A DNA stretch of 64,000 nt from Clostridia bacterium (GCA_024404025.1 JAKSQP010000011.1:1-64000); one strand, 5' to 3'; counted from the first letter of the stretch, positions 25,707 through 36,090 are shown. The notes: a model not told the origin generated them from the sequence alone. Numbers and translations: made by a program.

Positions 25707-27536
25707 TTACTGATCGTCAGCTTCGGTATAGTTTGCTTCTGTGTAGCCGTCTGCTCCCTGATAGCCTGCATCGGGACCTGCGCCCTGGGCGCCTGCAGCT
25801 TCCTGAGCAGCCTTATAAACCTTCTCGGAAATCTCATAGAATTTCTGAGTAAGCTCTTCCTGGCGGCTCTTGATAAGGTTGATATCTTCGCCCTTAAGAG
25901 CTTCCTTGAGAGCATCGATCTTTGCATTCACTTCTGCCTTTTCGTCATCGCCGAACTTGTCGCCGTTTTCGCTCATAAGCTTTTCACACTGATAAACCAT
26001 CTGATCGGCTGCGTTTCTTGTGTCAACCTCTTCACGGCGCTGTTTATCTTCTTCTGCAAATCTTTCAGCATCTGCAACTGCCTTATCAATATCATCCTTG
26101 GACATATTGCTTGAAGCTGTGATCGAAATGGACTGCTCTTTCTGAGTGCCGAGATCTTTTGCGGAAACGTGAACGATACCGTTTGCATCTATATCAAAAG
26201 TAACTTCGATCTGAGGAACGCCTCTGCGTGCGGGCATAATGCCGTCAAGATGGAACACGCCGAGAGTTTTGTTATCCTTTGCGAATTCTCTTTCACCCTG
26301 GAGAACATGAACTTCAACTGAAGGCTGATTATCAACTGCGGTTGAGAAAATCTGGCTCTTCTTAACGGGAATAGTTGTGTTTCTGTCAATAATCTTGGTG
26401 TTGATTCCGCCCATGGTTTCAATGCCGAGTGAAAGCGGAGTAACATCGAGAAGAAGAAGGCCGGTAACTTCGCCGCCGAGAACGCCTGCCTGAAGAGCAG
26501 CGCCCATAGCAACGCATTCGTCGGGGTTGATGCCCTTGAACGGCTCTTTGCCGATGAACTTCTTTACAGCATCCTGAACTGCGGGGATTCTTGATGAACC
26601 GCCGACCATAAGAACCTTATCAATTTCGGAAACATTAAGACCCGAATCGCTTATAGCCTGACGAACGGGACCCATTGTTGCGTCAACAAGGCTTGCGGTA
26701 AGCTCATTGAACTTTGCTCTTGTGAGAGTCATTTCAAGATGCTTGGGGCCTGTTGCATCAACAGTAATGAAGGGAAGATTGATTTCGGCAGTTGTAACGC
26801 CCGAAAGCTCGATTTTTGCCTTTTCAGCGGCTTCCTTAAGTCTCTGCATAGCCATCTTGTCGCTGCGAAGATCAATGCCGTTTTCAGCCTTATATGTGCT
26901 TGCAAGCCAGTCAATGATTTTCTGGTCGAAATCGTCACCGCCGAGACGGTTGTTGCCGGCTGTTGCAAGAACTTCCTGAACGCCGTCACCCATTTCGATG
27001 ATCGAAACATCGAATGTGCCGCCGCCGAGGTCATAAACCATTATCTTCTGATCTGTTTCCTTGTCGATGCCGTAAGCAAGAGCTGCGGCTGTGGGCTCGT
27101 TGATGATTCTTTTAACTTCAAGGCCTGCGATTTTGCCTGCATCCTTTGTTGCCTGGCGCTGCGAATCGGTGAAATAGGCGGGAACTGTGATAACGGCTTC
27201 CGTAACCTTATCGCCGAGATATGCTTCGGCATCGGTCTTGAGCTTCTGAAGGATCATTGCCGAAATTTCCTGCGGGGTATACTTTTTATCGTCGATAGCA
27301 ACTTTATAATCCGTTCCCATCTGTCTTTTGATTGAAGAAACAGTTCTGTCGGGATTGGTGATAGCCTGCTTCTTTGCGACCTGACCGACAAGTCTTTCGC
27401 CTGTTTTGCTGAATGCAACAACCGAAGGAGTTGTTCTTGCGCCTTCTGCGTTTGCGATAACTACTGCTTCGCCGCCTTCAATAACGGATACGCATGAATT
27501 TGTTGTACCGAGGTCGATACCTATAACTTTTGCCAT
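25707..27536 (-). CDS. dnaK: Chaperone protein DnaK (Hsp70)
   Basis: A 609-residue Hsp70. The ATPase domain opens with [11 protein letters not shown] and contains [17 protein letters not shown] and [11 protein letters not shown]; the linker and substrate domain contain [14 protein letters not shown]. The C-terminus is a Gln/Gly/Ala-rich flexible tail ending EADDQ rather than EEVD-like. ATG behind AGGAGGA. Third gene of the operon, 31 bp after grpE and 26 bp before dnaJ. Confidence 0.98.
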   Translation of the reverse strand: MAKVIGIDLGTTNSCVSVIEGGEAVVIANAEGARTTPSVVAFSKTGERLVGQVAKKQAITNPDRTVSSIKRQMGTDYKVAIDDKKYTPQEISAMILQKLKTDAEAYLGDKVTEAVITVPAYFTDSQRQATKDAGKIAGLEVKRIINEPTAAALAYGIDKETDQKIMVYDLGGGTFDVSIIEMGDGVQEVLATAGNNRLGGDDFDQKIIDWLASTYKAENGIDLRSDKMAMQRLKEAAEKAKIELSGVTTAEINLPFITVDATGPKHLEMTLTRAKFNELTASLVDATMGPVRQAISDSGLNVSEIDKVLMVGGSSRIPAVQDAVKKFIGKEPFKGINPDECVAMGAALQAGVLGGEVTGLLLLDVTPLSLGIETMGGINTKIIDRNTTIPVKKSQIFSTAVDNQPSVEVHVLQGEREFAKDNKTLGVFHLDGIMPARRGVPQIEVTFDIDANGIVHVSAKDLGTQKEQSISITASSNMSKDDIDKAVADAERFAEEDKQRREEVDTRNAADQMVYQCEKLMSENGDKFGDDEKAEVNAKIDALKEALKGEDINLIKSRQEELTQKFYEISEKVYKAAQEAAGAQGAGPDAGYQGADGYTEANYTEADDQ

Positions 27537-27567
27537 AATTTTTTCCTCCTGTATATCAGAAAATTAT

Positions 27568-28101
27568 TTATGAATTAGCAACCTTGACAACAGCGTCTCT
27601 GATTATTCTGTCGCCAAGCTTATAGCCTTTTGTGAACACTTCTGCGATAACGTTCTCGCCGAGCGAATCGTCTTCAACCGTCATTACCGCATTATGAATG
27701 TTGGGATCAAACGCATCGCCTTTTTCGCCGAAGCTTTCAACGCCCTGCTTTGAGAGGATCTGAACGAATTGATTGAATATCATTTCAATTCCCTTCTGAT
27801 AATCTTCCGGACTTGCCTCCTTATTTGAAGCTGCCCTTTCAAAATTATCGAGAACGGGAAGAATTTCCTTGATCACATCAGCTTTTGATGATGAATAAAT
27901 ATCCTGCTTTTCTTTCTGCGAACGCTTTCTGAAATTATCATATTCCGCATAAAGGCGGAGGAACTGATCGTTCTTCTCATCGAGAGCCTTCTGAAGCTTT
28001 TCTTCTGCGCTCTCTTCTTTTATTTCTTCCTTAACTTCTGCAGCCTCGGTTTCTTCAACCTGCTTTTCCGTTTTTTCGGTTTCTTTTTTTTCTTTCTTCA
28101 T
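27568..28101 (-). CDS. grpE: Nucleotide exchange factor GrpE
   Basis: A 177-residue protein. A highly charged, Lys/Glu-rich N-terminal 50 residues lead into the long coiled coil (EKNDQFLRLYAEYDNFRKRSQKEK), then the compact beta domain (NIHNAVMTVED; VFTKGYKLGDRIIRDAVVKV). It acts as a dimer that ejects ADP from DnaK. ATG follows GAAAGGAAGCACC. It lies between hrcA and dnaK. Confidence 0.97.
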   Translation of the reverse strand: MKKEKKETEKTEKQVEETEAAEVKEEIKEESAEEKLQKALDEKNDQFLRLYAEYDNFRKRSQKEKQDIYSSSKADVIKEILPVLDNFERAASNKEASPEDYQKGIEMIFNQFVQILSKQGVESFGEKGDAFDPNIHNAVMTVEDDSLGENVIAEVFTKGYKLGDRIIRDAVVKVANS

Positions 28102-28115
28102 TGGTGCTTCCTTTC

Positions 28116-29144
28116 TTACTCCTCAAGTGCCTGTGTAATAAGACGGCCTACAAGGTCGGTGAGGTATTTAACGCTCGGAATAATATTTTCATAATCCATT
28201 CGGGTAGGTCCTATGATTCCGATAGTTCCGGAATCGCTTCCTCCGACAGAATATTTTGCCACAATTACGCTTGAATTTTCAAGCTGGCGGTAAATATTTT
28301 CTTTACCGATTCTTATATCAACGGGATTTTTCATTCCGTTCATAACCGCAGTAAGCGGTTCTTTCTTGCTCAGGAATTCGAGAAGCTGCGAAGCATCGCT
28401 TCCGTAATCCTTATATCCGAAGAGATTTGAACTGCCGCCGAGCATAATTTTTGAATCCGCCGTACTTCTTGCAAGCTCGCAAACCGCCGCCATAAGCGGA
28501 AGCATTGCGAAAGCGTCGCTGTCAACAGAAGCAGCAACAGTCTGCATTGAGGCAACGCTTATATCCGATGCAGAGCAACCTATAATCGAGCTTTGAACTA
28601 TATTATAAAACTGCTCGCAGATTCTTACATTCAGCTCCGTATCGAGCCTGCAAAGTCTGCTTTTGAGGATTCCGTTTGATGTCAGAAGCAGAAGCATTGC
28701 CGTATGTGCACCGACGGGCACAATATCAATTCTTCTGATAACCATATCCTCGCCGCCGGGAGTTGTTGAAATGCAGGCACATTTGGTAAGGTCCGCCAAA
28801 ACCTCCCCCGCTCTTGCAATAAGCTTTTCCGGATCACCTGCCGCAGATGCAACACCTGCTTCAATAAGCTTTTTGTTGATTTCTCCGATTTCTCTTGATT
28901 TCATCAGATTGTCAACATAATATCTGTAACCGAGCTGTGAGGGAACTCTGCCTGCCGATGTATGAGGCTGTTCAAGATAACCCATTGCGGAAAGCTCACT
29001 CATCTCGTTGCGGACGGTTGCGGATGAAATCTGCATACCGGTTGCGGAAAGCAGACCCTTGGAGCCGACGGGCTCGCCGGTTTTGATATACTGTTCAACA
29101 ATAGCGGCAAGAATCTGTTTTTTTCTTTCGCTGAGCTCTGCCAT
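28116..29144 (-). CDS. hrcA: Heat-inducible transcription repressor HrcA
   Basis: A 342-residue repressor; the ATG at 29144 (MAELSERKKQI) follows AAAGGACGG, and a longer frame to 29192 overlaps the CIRCE site and is not used. The N-terminal winged helix (SKGLLSATGMQISSATVRNEMSELSAMGYLEQPHTSAGRVPS) recognises the CIRCE operator; the rest is the GAF-like ligand/GroE-sensing domain. First gene of the operon, so it represses its own synthesis and that of grpE, dnaK and dnaJ. Confidence 0.97.
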   Translation of the reverse strand: MAELSERKKQILAAIVEQYIKTGEPVGSKGLLSATGMQISSATVRNEMSELSAMGYLEQPHTSAGRVPSQLGYRYYVDNLMKSREIGEINKKLIEAGVASAAGDPEKLIARAGEVLADLTKCACISTTPGGEDMVIRRIDIVPVGAHTAMLLLLTSNGILKSRLCRLDTELNVRICEQFYNIVQSSIIGCSASDISVASMQTVAASVDSDAFAMLPLMAAVCELARSTADSKIMLGGSSNLFGYKDYGSDASQLLEFLSKKEPLTAVMNGMKNPVDIRIGKENIYRQLENSSVIVAKYSVGGSDSGTIGIIGPTRMDYENIIPSVKYLTDLVGRLITQALEE

Positions 29145-29185
29145 TTCGCACCGTCCTTTCCGCAATAAAATTGCGAGTGCCAGAT

Positions 29186-29212
29186 TTAGCACTCAATTCA
29201 TCAGAGTGCTAA
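29186..29212 (-). promoter_or_regulatory. CIRCE operator (HrcA binding site)
   Basis: A perfect consensus, TTAGCACTC-N9-GAGTGCTAA, 42 bp upstream of hrcA and just after the promoter -10 box, so bound HrcA would block transcription start. Confidence 0.98.
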
Positions 29213-29223
29213 TCACAGTTAAT

Positions 29224-29252
29224 AATATATACCCGATTTCCATTTTTGTCAA
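29224..29252 (-). promoter_or_regulatory. SigA promoter of the hrcA-grpE-dnaK-dnaJ operon
   Basis: TTGACA (29247-29252) and TATATT (29224-29229) on the minus strand with 17 bp spacing, directly upstream of CIRCE. Confidence 0.9.
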
Positions 29253-29278
29253 TAATTTAATTGTAAACACTTTGTTAA

Positions 29279-29311
29279 TTAAGCCCGAAACGGAATCCGT
29301 TTCGGGCTTAA
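29279..29311. terminator. Near-perfect palindromic terminator
   Basis: TTAAGCCCGAAACGGA and its exact reverse complement are separated by a single base. It ends the metallophosphatase transcript on the minus strand, just upstream of the heat-shock promoter. Confidence 0.9.
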
Positions 29312-29325
29312 TATATAATGTAATA

Positions 29326-30243
29326 TTATTTAAGATCAAAATGATATTCCATATCGTCATGCCATTCGCCGGAATAGAAGTTTCGGGCTCTGACAACGAC
29401 CTCATCTTCATAGACTTCAATCTGCCCTGCATCGCCCGTTCCGGCGTAAATTTCATTATCTTTTTCTCCGGCAAGCTCTGTGCAGCGAGGGAAATTCATC
29501 GTGTTTATGCCGTCTTCCGTTCCGAATGACCATCCGTCAATAAACGGCATGTGCGTATGGCCGTAGACATAAAATACGTTGTTGTATCTTCCTATGATTC
29601 CTGAAATTCTCTCTCCTTCGTCATCATCGATATCATAAATCGGATGATGTGCAAGAACAAATATCGGCTTTCCGCTTGCCGCAGCAAGTGCCATCGTGTC
29701 TTCAAGGAATTTATACTGCTCCTCGCTTATCGGCATTTCGTAAACGCAGAGATCTTCGGGACCGAGAACGATAAAATAATAGCCGTTAATAACTTTATAA
29801 TAAAAAGGCTTATCGGTTTTTACTCCCGTCAGAATGCTGCTGTAACTTAAAAAACGGTTTAAAAGCTTGTTGTAATCACCGTTTCCGTTGCCGACATCGT
29901 GGTTTCCGCAGCAAACAACATATTCATCCGAAATATGAGAGCTTTTAACAGCGCCGTAAAAAAGAATGCTTTCAATTCCCTGGCCGTTCATGGTATTGTC
30001 CCCGAGAAAAACAGCGGCATCGTTGCCGAAGCTGTTGTTGCCCGCATCCTTCAGAATTCTGCGGAACACCTTATAGCGGGATGTGTTGTTGCCTTCAACA
30101 TGAACATCGGATATAACGCACACATTCAAAAGACAGTTTTTTTCATCAAGAACGGTATGCGGTTCTTCCGGCGCACCAACAACAAAAAATGACATAATAA
30201 GGGCAATTAAAACGGATATAATTCTTCTTAATAAAGTAATCAC
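29326..30243 (-). CDS. Secreted calcineurin-like metallophosphatase
   Basis: A 305-residue phosphoesterase; GTG start at 30243 with AAGGTGGG upstream. The N-terminal hydrophobic segment (LLRRIISVLIALIMSFFVV) is a signal peptide or anchor. Metal-binding motifs are all present: ISDVHVEG, FLGDNTMNG, CCGNHDVGNG, LAHHP and YGHTHMP. The substrate is not known; related proteins act on nucleotides or phospholipids outside the cell. It lies alone between terminators. Confidence 0.88.
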   Translation of the reverse strand: MITLLRRIISVLIALIMSFFVVGAPEEPHTVLDEKNCLLNVCVISDVHVEGNNTSRYKVFRRILKDAGNNSFGNDAAVFLGDNTMNGQGIESILFYGAVKSSHISDEYVVCCGNHDVGNGNGDYNKLLNRFLSYSSILTGVKTDKPFYYKVINGYYFIVLGPEDLCVYEMPISEEQYKFLEDTMALAAASGKPIFVLAHHPIYDIDDDEGERISGIIGRYNNVFYVYGHTHMPFIDGWSFGTEDGINTMNFPRCTELAGEKDNEIYAGTGDAGQIEVYEDEVVVRARNFYSGEWHDDMEYHFDLK

Positions 30244-30271
30244 AAATCAACCCACCTTTAATATACAATAA

Positions 30272-30298
30272 AAGGCAGAGGTCGAGCCTCTGCCGTTT
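30272..30298 (-). terminator. Terminator of the DUF177-rpmF operon
   Basis: GGCAGAGG pairs with CCTCTGCC, with TTTTA on the minus-strand side, between the rpmF stop and the metallophosphatase gene. Confidence 0.85.
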
Positions 30299-30344
30299 TA
30301 TTTATCCTGCGGGTATTCCCGCGGATTCAAGAGTCCGAAGCAGA

Positions 30345-30527
30345 TTATGCTTCCTTGACTACTACCTGCTTGCCGTTATAATAACCGCATTCGGGGCAAA
30401 GTCTGTGAGATCTCTTGAGTTCGCCGCAATTTGAGCATTTTTCAAGCTGAGGAGCGGTCATCTTCCATACGTTTGAGCGTCTCTTGTCTCTTCTTGCCTT
30501 GGAAACTCTTCTCTTGGGTACTGCCAT
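30345..30527 (-). CDS. rpmF: 50S ribosomal protein L32
   Basis: A 60-residue protein. The typical start MAVPKRRVSKARRDKRR is followed by a zinc ribbon with CSNC and CPEC (C+ form). The ATG at 30527 follows AGGAGGTGC; a longer frame upstream is not used. It is in the usual operon with the DUF177 gene 55 bp upstream. Confidence 0.98.
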   Translation of the reverse strand: MAVPKRRVSKARRDKRRSNVWKMTAPQLEKCSNCGELKRSHRLCPECGYYNGKQVVVKEA

Positions 30528-30582
30528 TTTTAGCACCTCCTTAAAATTTTGCGCCTTTATAAAACCTTTCGGGTTTATTGAC

Positions 30583-31077
30583 TTATTTATCCAACAGCTG
30601 CTTAAGAACCGCCAATCTCGGATCAACTTCTTTTTCGCAGCCGCATTCGCCCTGATTAAGATCGCCGCCGCAATTCGGGCAGATTCCTTTGCAATCTTCT
30701 TTGCAGAGGAACTTGACGGGAAGGCTGAGAAAAATATCCTCAATCACAAGCTCATCAAGATCAAAGCGAAGCTCGTTCACCAGCACAAGCTCATCATTGG
30801 TATCATCATTGAGGCTTGTGACAAGTGTATGGTTGATTTCGGTTGAAAGCTCCGGCTTTATCGGCTTTGCGCAGCGGTCACAATCAAGTTCAAGAACAAA
30901 ATCGGCTTTTGCTTTCAGCTCAACTATTCCCGTTGAGTTGCTGACGCATCCGCTGACCCTGACCGGCGAAGTGAACGGCCTTGAAGCGCTTATCTCTTCT
31001 TCCGATAAATCAAGCTCATATTCAAATTCTTTTGAAAGACCTTCCGTATTGAAAACGGACTCTAAATCGAGTATCAT
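30583..31077 (-). CDS. DUF177 (YceD) family protein
   Basis: A 164-residue protein of the YceD/DUF177 family, found next to rpmF in most bacteria and linked to 23S rRNA or ribosome synthesis. Visible features are the acidic central motif LVNELRFDLDELVIEDIFLS and the cysteine pattern CKEDCKGICPNCGGDLN near the C-terminus. The ATG at 31077 follows AGGAGA. It has its own promoter at 31107-31135. Confidence 0.92.
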   Translation of the reverse strand: MILDLESVFNTEGLSKEFEYELDLSEEEISASRPFTSPVRVSGCVSNSTGIVELKAKADFVLELDCDRCAKPIKPELSTEINHTLVTSLNDDTNDELVLVNELRFDLDELVIEDIFLSLPVKFLCKEDCKGICPNCGGDLNQGECGCEKEVDPRLAVLKQLLDK

Positions 31078-31106
31078 AGCTTTCTCCTGAAAATCAAGCA
31101 TTAAAT

Positions 31107-31135
31107 ATTATATAATCATTAAATTGATTTGTCAA
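31107..31135 (-). promoter_or_regulatory. Promoter of the DUF177-rpmF operon
   Basis: TTGACA (31130-31135) and TATAAT (31107-31112) on the minus strand with 17 bp spacing: full consensus in both boxes. Confidence 0.92.
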
Positions 31136-31155
31136 CTGAAATTTTATTTTTGAAT

Positions 31156-31572
31156 TCAGATTTTTTTGCAATATTCAAAAATCTCTGCGGGAAGCTCGGA
31201 TTCATCAGCCGAAACCGTGAAAGTGATGTCCTGCTCAGAGTCGGTGCTGAGCCTTGCAACCTTCTTAAGAAACTCTGCAAGGGCCGCATAATCTCTGCCG
31301 CCGATTTTAAGAGTTGCATCAACAAGAATATCGGTTATATCGTGGTCGCCTGCAATAATTCCGCAGAGGAAGCCGTAAAATGCTTCATAACCCGAAACGC
31401 CGTACTGATCTGTTTCAACAAGTCTTGCCCGATAGTTTATATCATAAGTGAGAAGTCTTTCTTTTTCAATGCAGACTACATTGCCGCTTGACTTTTCAAC
31501 CGCATCATTAACACGATCAATGAGTTTCTTTGTTTTGCCTGAACCTTTGTTGCCGAGAATAAGATATACCAT
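31156..31572 (-). CDS. Small P-loop ATPase-like protein
   Basis: A 138-residue cytoplasmic protein starting MVYLILGNKGSGKTKKLID, a clear Walker A motif (GNKGSGKT). A possible Walker B lies at DITDILVDATLKIGG. Relatives in Clostridia are often named ATP-binding or PilT-like, without evidence for that role. It follows pgi by 31 bp and is probably co-transcribed with it. Function not known. Confidence 0.8.
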   Translation of the reverse strand: MVYLILGNKGSGKTKKLIDRVNDAVEKSSGNVVCIEKERLLTYDINYRARLVETDQYGVSGYEAFYGFLCGIIAGDHDITDILVDATLKIGGRDYAALAEFLKKVARLSTDSEQDITFTVSADESELPAEIFEYCKKI

Positions 31573-31603
31573 AAAAGTATCCTCCTGAAAAAATTATGAA
31601 TGA

Positions 31604-32941
31604 TTATTTGAGCCTTGCTTCAAGAGCTGCCTTTGCGTCCTCATATCCGGGCTTGCCGAGAAGAGCGAACATATTCTTCTTATAGCTTTCAACGCCGGGC
31701 TGGTCAAAGGGATTTACGCCGAGAATATAGCCCGAAATTCCGCAGGCTTTCTCGAAGAAATAAATCATAAAGCCGAGATCAAATTCATTCTGCTTATCTA
31801 TCTCAATGACGATATTGGGAACCTGACCGTCTGTGTGAGCAAGAACCGTGCCCTCGAAAGCCTTGCGGTTTACGAAATGCATTGTCTTGTCCGCAACGAA
31901 GTTGAGGCCGTCGCCGTTGACATCGTCATATTCGATCGTAACATCTGTTTTGGGTTCTTTGACCCAGATAACCGTTTCAAACAGGCATCTTTCGCCCTGC
32001 TGAATATACTGACCGAGCGAATGAAGGTCTGTTGAGAAAATTGCCGATGAAGGATAAAGACCCTTGCCGTCTTTGCCTTCGCTCTCGCCGAAAAGCTGCT
32101 TGAACCACTCGCACCAGAGTGTCATTGAAGGCTCGTAAGCTGCGAGCATTTCAACTGCCTTGCCGTCACGGTAAAGCATATTTCTAATTGCGGCATATTT
32201 ATAGCAATCATTTGTGAGAACGTTATCGTCTGCATAAGCTTCTCTTGCCGCTGCTGCGCCCTGCATAAGAGCATCAATGTCAATTCCCGCAACTGCGATG
32301 GGAAGAAGACCTACGGGAGTAAGGACGGAATATCTGCCGCCTACATCGTCGGGAACAACGAACGTTTTATATCCCTCTGCATCCGCAAGAGCCTTGAGAG
32401 CGCCTCTGCTCTTATCGGTCGTAACATAAATTCTCTTTGCAGCTTCTTCTTTGCCGTATTTTTCTTCGGCAAGCTTCTTGAAGATACGGAAAGCGACTGC
32501 GGTTTCGGTTGTTGTGCCCGATTTTGAGATGACATTGATTGAAAAATCTCTGCCGTCAATGAGGCTGATAAGCTCCGCAACTGCGGTTGAGCTTATTGTG
32601 TTTCCGCCGAAAAGTATATCGGGGGTATCCTTTTTCATCAAGTTATAGTTATTTGATTTAACGAATTCTATAACGGCTCTTGCGCCGAGATATGAGCCGC
32701 CGATTCCGAGAACAACAAGGACTTCGGAATCCTTCTTGATTTTTTCGGCGCTCTTTTTGATTTCTTCAAATTCCACCTTGTCATAGTTGACGGGAAGATC
32801 TATCCAGCCGAGGTAATCATTGCCCGCTCCCGTGCCCTCGTGAAGCATCTTATGAGCGGCAGAAACCTCTGACTGCATTGCTTTGAGATTTTCTTCGCAG
32901 GCATATTTTCCTGCGTATTTCAGTTCAAGTTTTAATGACAT
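31604..32941 (-). CDS. pgi: Glucose-6-phosphate isomerase
   Basis: A 445-residue enzyme that interconverts glucose-6-phosphate and fructose-6-phosphate in glycolysis. The signatures are [28 protein letters not shown] (phosphate binding), [14 protein letters not shown] and the C-terminal [11 protein letters not shown] with the catalytic Lys. The length matches the short Firmicute type. The ATG at 32941 follows GGGGTG. Promoter at 32977-33005. Confidence 0.97.
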   Translation of the reverse strand: MSLKLELKYAGKYACEENLKAMQSEVSAAHKMLHEGTGAGNDYLGWIDLPVNYDKVEFEEIKKSAEKIKKDSEVLVVLGIGGSYLGARAVIEFVKSNNYNLMKKDTPDILFGGNTISSTAVAELISLIDGRDFSINVISKSGTTTETAVAFRIFKKLAEEKYGKEEAAKRIYVTTDKSRGALKALADAEGYKTFVVPDDVGGRYSVLTPVGLLPIAVAGIDIDALMQGAAAAREAYADDNVLTNDCYKYAAIRNMLYRDGKAVEMLAAYEPSMTLWCEWFKQLFGESEGKDGKGLYPSSAIFSTDLHSLGQYIQQGERCLFETVIWVKEPKTDVTIEYDDVNGDGLNFVADKTMHFVNRKAFEGTVLAHTDGQVPNIVIEIDKQNEFDLGFMIYFFEKACGISGYILGVNPFDQPGVESYKKNMFALLGKPGYEDAKAALEARLK

Positions 32942-32976
32942 TTTCAACACCCCGTTGATTTTTGTTTATCTTATAT

Positions 32977-33005
32977 ATTTTACTCTATAATTGTCGTTTT
33001 TGCAA
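32977..33005 (-). promoter_or_regulatory. pgi promoter
   Basis: TTGCAA (33000-33005) and TAAAAT (32977-32982) on the minus strand with 17 bp spacing. Confidence 0.75.
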
Positions 33006-33047
33006 CTATTATTACAAAAACGATATGTAAGCTTTTTATTTCCTCAA

Positions 33048-35135
33048 TTACTGAACGCCGTATATAAGATCGCCGTATGACGGATAAGGCCAGTATTTTG
33101 CTCCGGTTATGCACTCCGCTTCGTCTGCAAACGCACGAAGCTTTTCCATTTCGGGAATGATAACGGATTTAAACAAATTTGCCGCATCGGCTGTTGAAGC
33201 AGCCTTCTTTGTTTCTTCAACCAAAGCCAAAAGCTTTTCAGCCTTATCAAGCATTGATGCCGAAAGAGAAGCAAGCCTTCCGACTGTTTTCTCTTCATAA
33301 GTGCAGTCAATTCCGGCAAAAGCATTTTTCTTAAGCATTGCGGTTTCACCGAGCGATTTGATATATGCGCTGACGGCGGGAAGAATATCCTTATTGACCA
33401 TATCGATCATTGTGAGAGCTTCGATATTAACGGTCTTGCAGTAATTTTCAAGATAGATTTCATATCTCGCTTCAAGCTCCGTTCTGCTGAAAACTTTATG
33501 ATTTTCAAACAGAGCAACATTTTTCTCTTTGAGAAGATAAGGAAGGCAATCCGGAGTTGTGCGCAGATTGAGAAGTCCCCTGCTCTCCGCTTCTCTGACC
33601 CATTCATCATCATAGCCGTTGCCGTTGAAGATGATCCTTCTGTGATCCTTGATGGTTTTGACTATGAGAGCATGAAGCGCTTCTTCAAAGTTTTCAACAT
33701 TTTCGAGCCTGTCCGCATAGGATCTGAGCGATTCCGCAACGGCGGTATTAAGAACTATATTTGCGCTTGCAATCGAATTTGCGGAGCCGAGCATTCTGAA
33801 TTCAAACTTGTTGCCCGTAAACGCAAACGGAGAGGTTCTGTTTCTGTCTGTTGTGTCCTTTGCGAATCTCGGCATAACATGAACGCCGACTCTGAACTGA
33901 ACTTTTTCCTTTGCATCGTAAGCGGTTTCATTTTCAAAAGCTTCAAGAATTTCATCAAGTTCTTCGCCGAGGAACATTGAAACGATTGCCGGAGGGGCCT
34001 CGTTTGCGCCGAGTCTGTGGTCATTGCCTGCGCTTGCAACGGAAATGCGGAGAAGATCCTGATAATCATCAACCGCTTTGATCACTGCGCAGAGGAAAAG
34101 CAGAAACTGGGCGTTTTCATAAGGCGTTTCGCCCGGCTCAAGAAGATTGACGCCGGTAACGGTTGAGATTGACCAGTTATTATGCTTGCCGCTTCCGTTA
34201 ACGCCTGCAAACGGCTTTTCGTGAAGAAGGCACATCATTCCGTGCTTCTTTGCGACCTTCTGCATAATTTCCATCGTTATCTGATTATGGTCGGTTGCTA
34301 TATTTGTTGTTGAGAATATGGGAGCCAGCTCGTGCTGAGCGGGAGCCGCTTCGTTATGCTCTGTTTTGGCAAGCACTCCGAGCTTCCATAACTCTTCGTT
34401 AAGGTCTTTCATATATGCGGCAACTCTCGGCTTGATCGCTCCGAAATAATGATCGTCAAGCTCCTGACCCTTCGGAGGCTTTGCGCCGAAAAGAGTTCTG
34501 CCGGTGTAGATAAGGTCTTTTCTCTTATCATACATATTTTTATCGACAAGGAAGTATTCCTGCTCTGCGCCGACGGTTGTTTTTACGCTCGGATAATCAT
34601 GACCGAAGAGCTTAAGAATGCGAAGAGCCTGTTTGTTGATGGCTTCCATTGAACGGAGAAGAGGAGTTTTCTGATCAAGAGCCTCGCCGCCATAGGAGCA
34701 GAAAGCGGTGGGAATGCAGAGCACACCTTCCTTGATGAAAGCATAAGAAGTCGGATCCCAGGCGGTATAGCCCCTCGCTTCAAATGTTGCACGCAGGCCG
34801 CCAGAAGGAAAGCTCGAAGCATCGGATTCGCCCTTAACAAGCTCCTTGCCGGAGAATTCCATAATGACCGTTCCGTCTTTCGGAGTAATGAAGCTGTCGT
34901 GCTTTTCGGCAGTAATGCCCGTCATCGGTTGGAACCAATGGGTAAAATGAGTTGCGCCCTTTTCCACAGCCCAGTCCTTCATTGCGTTTGCAACCTCATT
35001 GGCTATGGCTATGTCAAGACGCTTACCCTCACGGATAGTTCTCTCCATTGCATTATAGGTTTCCTCGGGAAGTCTGGCTTTCATTTCCTTATCATTGAAA
35101 ACCATACATCCGAAATATTCGGGAACATTTTTCAT
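33048..35135 (-). CDS. glnN: Glutamine synthetase type III
   Basis: A 695-residue GSIII, the large form found in Bacteroidetes, Clostridia and cyanobacteria, which makes glutamine from glutamate, ammonia and ATP. Visible are [13 protein letters not shown] (metal-binding Glu residues), [63 protein letters not shown] and the GSIII-specific C-terminal helical extension. The ATG at 35135 follows AAGGAGA by seven bases; an in-frame TTG at 35141 is less likely. Its leader carries a terminator hairpin very close to the promoter, so expression is probably attenuated. Confidence 0.97.
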   Translation of the reverse strand: MKNVPEYFGCMVFNDKEMKARLPEETYNAMERTIREGKRLDIAIANEVANAMKDWAVEKGATHFTHWFQPMTGITAEKHDSFITPKDGTVIMEFSGKELVKGESDASSFPSGGLRATFEARGYTAWDPTSYAFIKEGVLCIPTAFCSYGGEALDQKTPLLRSMEAINKQALRILKLFGHDYPSVKTTVGAEQEYFLVDKNMYDKRKDLIYTGRTLFGAKPPKGQELDDHYFGAIKPRVAAYMKDLNEELWKLGVLAKTEHNEAAPAQHELAPIFSTTNIATDHNQITMEIMQKVAKKHGMMCLLHEKPFAGVNGSGKHNNWSISTVTGVNLLEPGETPYENAQFLLFLCAVIKAVDDYQDLLRISVASAGNDHRLGANEAPPAIVSMFLGEELDEILEAFENETAYDAKEKVQFRVGVHVMPRFAKDTTDRNRTSPFAFTGNKFEFRMLGSANSIASANIVLNTAVAESLRSYADRLENVENFEEALHALIVKTIKDHRRIIFNGNGYDDEWVREAESRGLLNLRTTPDCLPYLLKEKNVALFENHKVFSRTELEARYEIYLENYCKTVNIEALTMIDMVNKDILPAVSAYIKSLGETAMLKKNAFAGIDCTYEEKTVGRLASLSASMLDKAEKLLALVEETKKAASTADAANLFKSVIIPEMEKLRAFADEAECITGAKYWPYPSYGDLIYGVQ

Positions 35136-35186
35136 GCTCAATTCTCCTTAAAAAATCCGAATCCAGCTCTTTTTCCGTCTTTTATA

Positions 35187-35225
35187 AAAAAAGCAAAGAC
35201 ACCGTGAGGCGTCTCTGCCTTTTTT
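35187..35225 (-). terminator. Terminator hairpin in the glnN leader (putative attenuator)
   Basis: On the minus strand, AAGGCAGAGACGCC pairs with GGTGTCTTTGCTT around TCAC, then a run of seven Ts. It begins within about 5-8 nt of the expected transcription start (about 35228) and lies 50 bp before the glnN ATG. A competing pairing, GTCTTT with AAAGAC just downstream, could open it. It could also end read-through from the esterase gene. Confidence 0.75.
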
Positions 35226-35234
35226 AGTAATTTA

Positions 35235-35263
35235 ATTATAAATCCAAATCAATTTAAAGTCAA
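35235..35263 (-). promoter_or_regulatory. glnN promoter
   Basis: TTGACT (35258-35263) and TATAAT (35235-35240) on the minus strand with 17 bp spacing; very close to consensus. Confidence 0.88.
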
Positions 35264-35338
35264 GATTTTTCAGCTTTATTTTTATATATTGTAAAATATT
35301 TCAAAAAATAAAGAATGATTCCGCCGGATTTGTTGTTT

Positions 35339-36079
35339 TTAGCGGAAATCAAAGCGTTTTCCGAGCCAGGTCATGCAAAGCTCAACCCACGAAGCAGTAT
35401 CTTTGTTATATTCAAAATCTTCTTTTCGGGAATAAACAACATTGTCGCTCGTTGAAAATCCGTGGTAGCCCTTTTCATAAATATGGACCTCAAACGGAAT
35501 CTTATACTTATTGAGAGCCGCCATATACTTTATCGAATTTTCAATCGGCACGCAGGTATCCTCGCAGGAAGCAAAAATGAACGTTGCCGAAGTTTTTTCA
35601 TCAACATATTCGTCAATTCCCGGAATCGGATCGGCAAGGATCCTGCCCATTGATTCAAGAATGCAGGGATAGCCGAGAATGCAGGCTGCCGGACGGATTC
35701 TGCCCATGGCGCCGAGAGCAGCGCAGAGATGGCCGCCGGCGGAAAAGCCTATTGCGGCAATCTTTGAGGCATCGATCCTCCATTCATCCGCATTTTCGTG
35801 AATAAGCTCCAGAGCCTCTTCGGCATCGTTGAGAGGTCTCGGAAAAGCCGCCTTACCCTTTCCTACGGAATATCTCAAAATGAACGCCGCATAGCCTTTG
35901 TTCATAAAGGCGAGAGCAACCGGCTCTGCCTCACGGTCGGAGCACATTTTATATGCTCCGCCGGGAATGACAAGAATTGCGGGTCTTTTTTCAAGATGCG
36001 GCATTTCAGATGAATATTCGGGAATATATGCGGTCAGAGTTACATCTTCATTGGATAAATCAAGAGTAAAAACTTTCAT
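35339..36079 (-). CDS. Alpha/beta hydrolase (acetyl-esterase-like)
   Basis: A 246-residue cytoplasmic hydrolase. The oxyanion-hole segment is LVIPGGAYKMCSDRE, the nucleophile Ser is in IGFSAGGHLCAALG, Asp in FASCEDTCVP and His in YEKGYHGFS. The pattern fits xylan/carbohydrate acetyl esterases (BD-FAE/Axe type). ATG with TGAGGTGAAAAG upstream, 11 bp after the alpha-mannosidase, which suggests removal of acyl groups from the same glycans. Confidence 0.88.
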   Translation of the reverse strand: MKVFTLDLSNEDVTLTAYIPEYSSEMPHLEKRPAILVIPGGAYKMCSDREAEPVALAFMNKGYAAFILRYSVGKGKAAFPRPLNDAEEALELIHENADEWRIDASKIAAIGFSAGGHLCAALGAMGRIRPAACILGYPCILESMGRILADPIPGIDEYVDEKTSATFIFASCEDTCVPIENSIKYMAALNKYKIPFEVHIYEKGYHGFSTSDNVVYSRKEDFEYNKDTASWVELCMTWLGKRFDFR

Positions 36080-36090
36080 ACCTTTTCACC

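Noticed and set aside
25605..27335. + strand open frames opposite dnaK
   Set aside because: Shadows of the clearly identified dnaK reading frame.
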